From Acetobacteraceae bacterium (lineage in GTDB: Bacteria > Pseudomonadota > Alphaproteobacteria > Acetobacterales > Acetobacteraceae), in contig JASHVB010000093.1 in NCBI GenBank assembly GCA_030039695.1, positions 1 through 6,692 of the forward strand: a stretch of DNA of 6,692 bases. Reading direction: 5' to 3'. A model generated the notes under the pieces. That model had not been told where the DNA came from, ran no database searches, and worked only from the letters and a program-made list of their open reading frames with translations. Of this stretch, positions 5,863-6,692 are shown in pieces (position 1 is the stretch's first letter; every line of letters starts with the position of its first letter). The translations under genes and the position numbers were made by a program.

Positions 5863-6392
5863 CCCTCGCGTTGCATCCCTCGAAACGATTCATGCCATAG
5901 CCGACGATGCCAGCCATGCCGCCCCATGTTCCAGGCGGCGCTGATACCAACGCCGCTCAGATCAGAGGCCCGATCGCGCCGTCAAGTCGAAGCTCGACGG
6001 ACGCATACTGCGAACCACAGCACGACGACGATGATGCCCTGATAGGGAATGCCATTGTGACGGAGGGGACCGCTCGGGCCGTCTAGCGGCTGTCAATCAC
6101 GTCCTCGACGTCGCGCCGTCTGAAGCTCACCCGTTGCGGCGAGCCCGGCAGCGAGACGGTCAGTTCGGTCGCGACGTGGCCTCGATTGGTTAAGAAACGA
6201 CCAAACCTGTTCCCGAGACGCGCTCAGCGCCACGCAGGTCCGAGCAATGCCGGCCGTTTCCACGCCCACCCGCTTGCGCCCGACAACCAGGCAGGGCGGC
6301 AGCTGTTCCTGGCGGACGGCGCGGCGATTTCGGCAAGTCCGAAGAGGGGCGGGCACCGTGTCCCGCCCCCTTCAGGTTCGCAGTCCGCTCGC
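5863..6392. other. 530-base intergenic region with degenerate reading frames
   Basis: No frame here has a start, ribosome binding site and recognisable family together. On the minus strand a stop-bounded frame (6083-6223) ends LPGSPQRVSFRRRDVEDVIDSR and looks like a real protein C-terminus, but it has no start codon. The upstream coding-like sequence sits in another frame (6093-6356, with GIARTCVALSASREQVWSFL). A third short minus frame ending at 5982 reads HNGIPYQGIIVVVLWFAV. On the plus strand a 59-residue ATG frame (5907-6086) has no recognisable content. This pattern suggests decayed genes. A weak stem, GCGGCG/CGCCGC (5935-5956), follows the SDR gene without a T-run. Confidence 0.4.
6346..6369 (-). 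terminator. Putative intrinsic terminator of groEL
   Basis: GGGGCGGG (6346-6353) and CCCGCCCC (6362-6369) form a perfect 8-bp GC stem with an 8-base loop, beginning 23 bases after the groEL stop codon. On the minus strand the stem is followed by TCTT rather than a long T-run, so termination may be inefficient or partly Rho-dependent. Confidence 0.55.
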
Positions 6393-6692
6393 TCAGAAGT
6401 CCATATCGCCCATACCACCACCGGGCGGCATCGCCGGCGCAGCCTTCTTCTCTGGCTTCTCCGCCACCATCGCTTCGGTGGTCACCAGCAGGCCGGCCAC
6501 CGAAGCGGCGTCTTGCAGCGCGGTGCGCACCACCTTGGTCGGGTCGATGATCCCGGACTTCACCAGGTCCTTGAACTCGCCCGTTTGCGCGTCGAAGCCC
6601 CAGTTGTACTCGTCCTTGTCCAGCACCTTGCCGGCAATCACCGCGCCGTCCTCGCCGGCATTCTCGGCGATCTGACGCAGCGGCTGCTGGAT
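6393..6692 (-). CDS. groEL: Chaperonin GroEL (60 kDa, Hsp60), C-terminal part
   Basis: This is the ATP-dependent protein-folding chaperonin that forms a double heptameric ring in the cytosol and works with GroES. The last 99 residues are visible out of about 545; the rest, and presumably groES, lie beyond the right edge. The frame runs from [20 protein letters not shown] through [37 protein letters not shown] and [17 protein letters not shown] to the Gly/Met-rich tail [11 protein letters not shown]. These are diagnostic of the GroEL equatorial domain C-terminus. The Gly-Gly-Met tail is short but normal for several alphaproteobacterial GroELs. A GC-rich hairpin follows the stop codon. Confidence 0.98.
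   Translation of the reverse strand: MQQPLRQIAENAGEDGAVIAGKVLDKDEYNWGFDAQTGEFKDLVKSGIIDPTKVVRTALQDAASVAGLLVTTEAMVAEKPEKKAAPAMPPGGGMGDMDF

Overview
The window looks like chromosomal DNA from a GC-rich proteobacterium. The C-terminal tail of GroEL at the right edge (ending GGGMGDMDF) and the style of the other proteins recall Alphaproteobacteria, perhaps Rhodospirillales/Acetobacteraceae. That placement is from memory of the family, not from a search.

Left block (1-2850): a tripartite RND efflux system on the minus strand. The periplasmic adaptor (MdtA-like, 1508-2677) is upstream. The inner-membrane pump (MdtB/MdtC-like, 1-1406, cut by the window edge) follows after a 101-base gap. An AT-rich segment at about 2750-2850 precedes the adaptor and is the best candidate for its promoter/operator. 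No outer-membrane channel and no dedicated pump regulator is visible.

Middle block (2851-4056): a poorly defined accessory-looking stretch. A GC-rich segment at 2908-2972 carries overlapping inverted repeats. It is followed by small plus-strand reading frames that overlap or abut in different frames (3086-3340, 3211-3492, 3517-3630, 3566-4033). None has a recognisable function. Several look like pieces of genes shifted in frame, so decayed or horizontally acquired DNA is likely.

Right block (4057-5862): a LysR-family regulator (minus) divergent from a short-chain dehydrogenase/reductase (SDR, plus). Just upstream of the regulator's start codon is a perfect 8-bp-arm palindrome containing ATAC-N7-GTAT, the classic LysR-type binding pattern. 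This suggests autoregulation and probably control of the SDR gene. After the SDR comes about 530 bases without a convincing gene, then a GC-rich hairpin and the 3' end of groEL (minus, cut by the right edge).

Functionally this is two ordinary modules, drug/solvent efflux and a LysR-controlled oxidoreductase, separated by an unexplained small-ORF region and next to a chaperonin housekeeping gene. I see no CRISPR array, tRNA, rRNA, intact insertion sequence or toxin-antitoxin pair. I see no convincing new biological system; the most testable items are the LysR operator and the 2900-4030 region.
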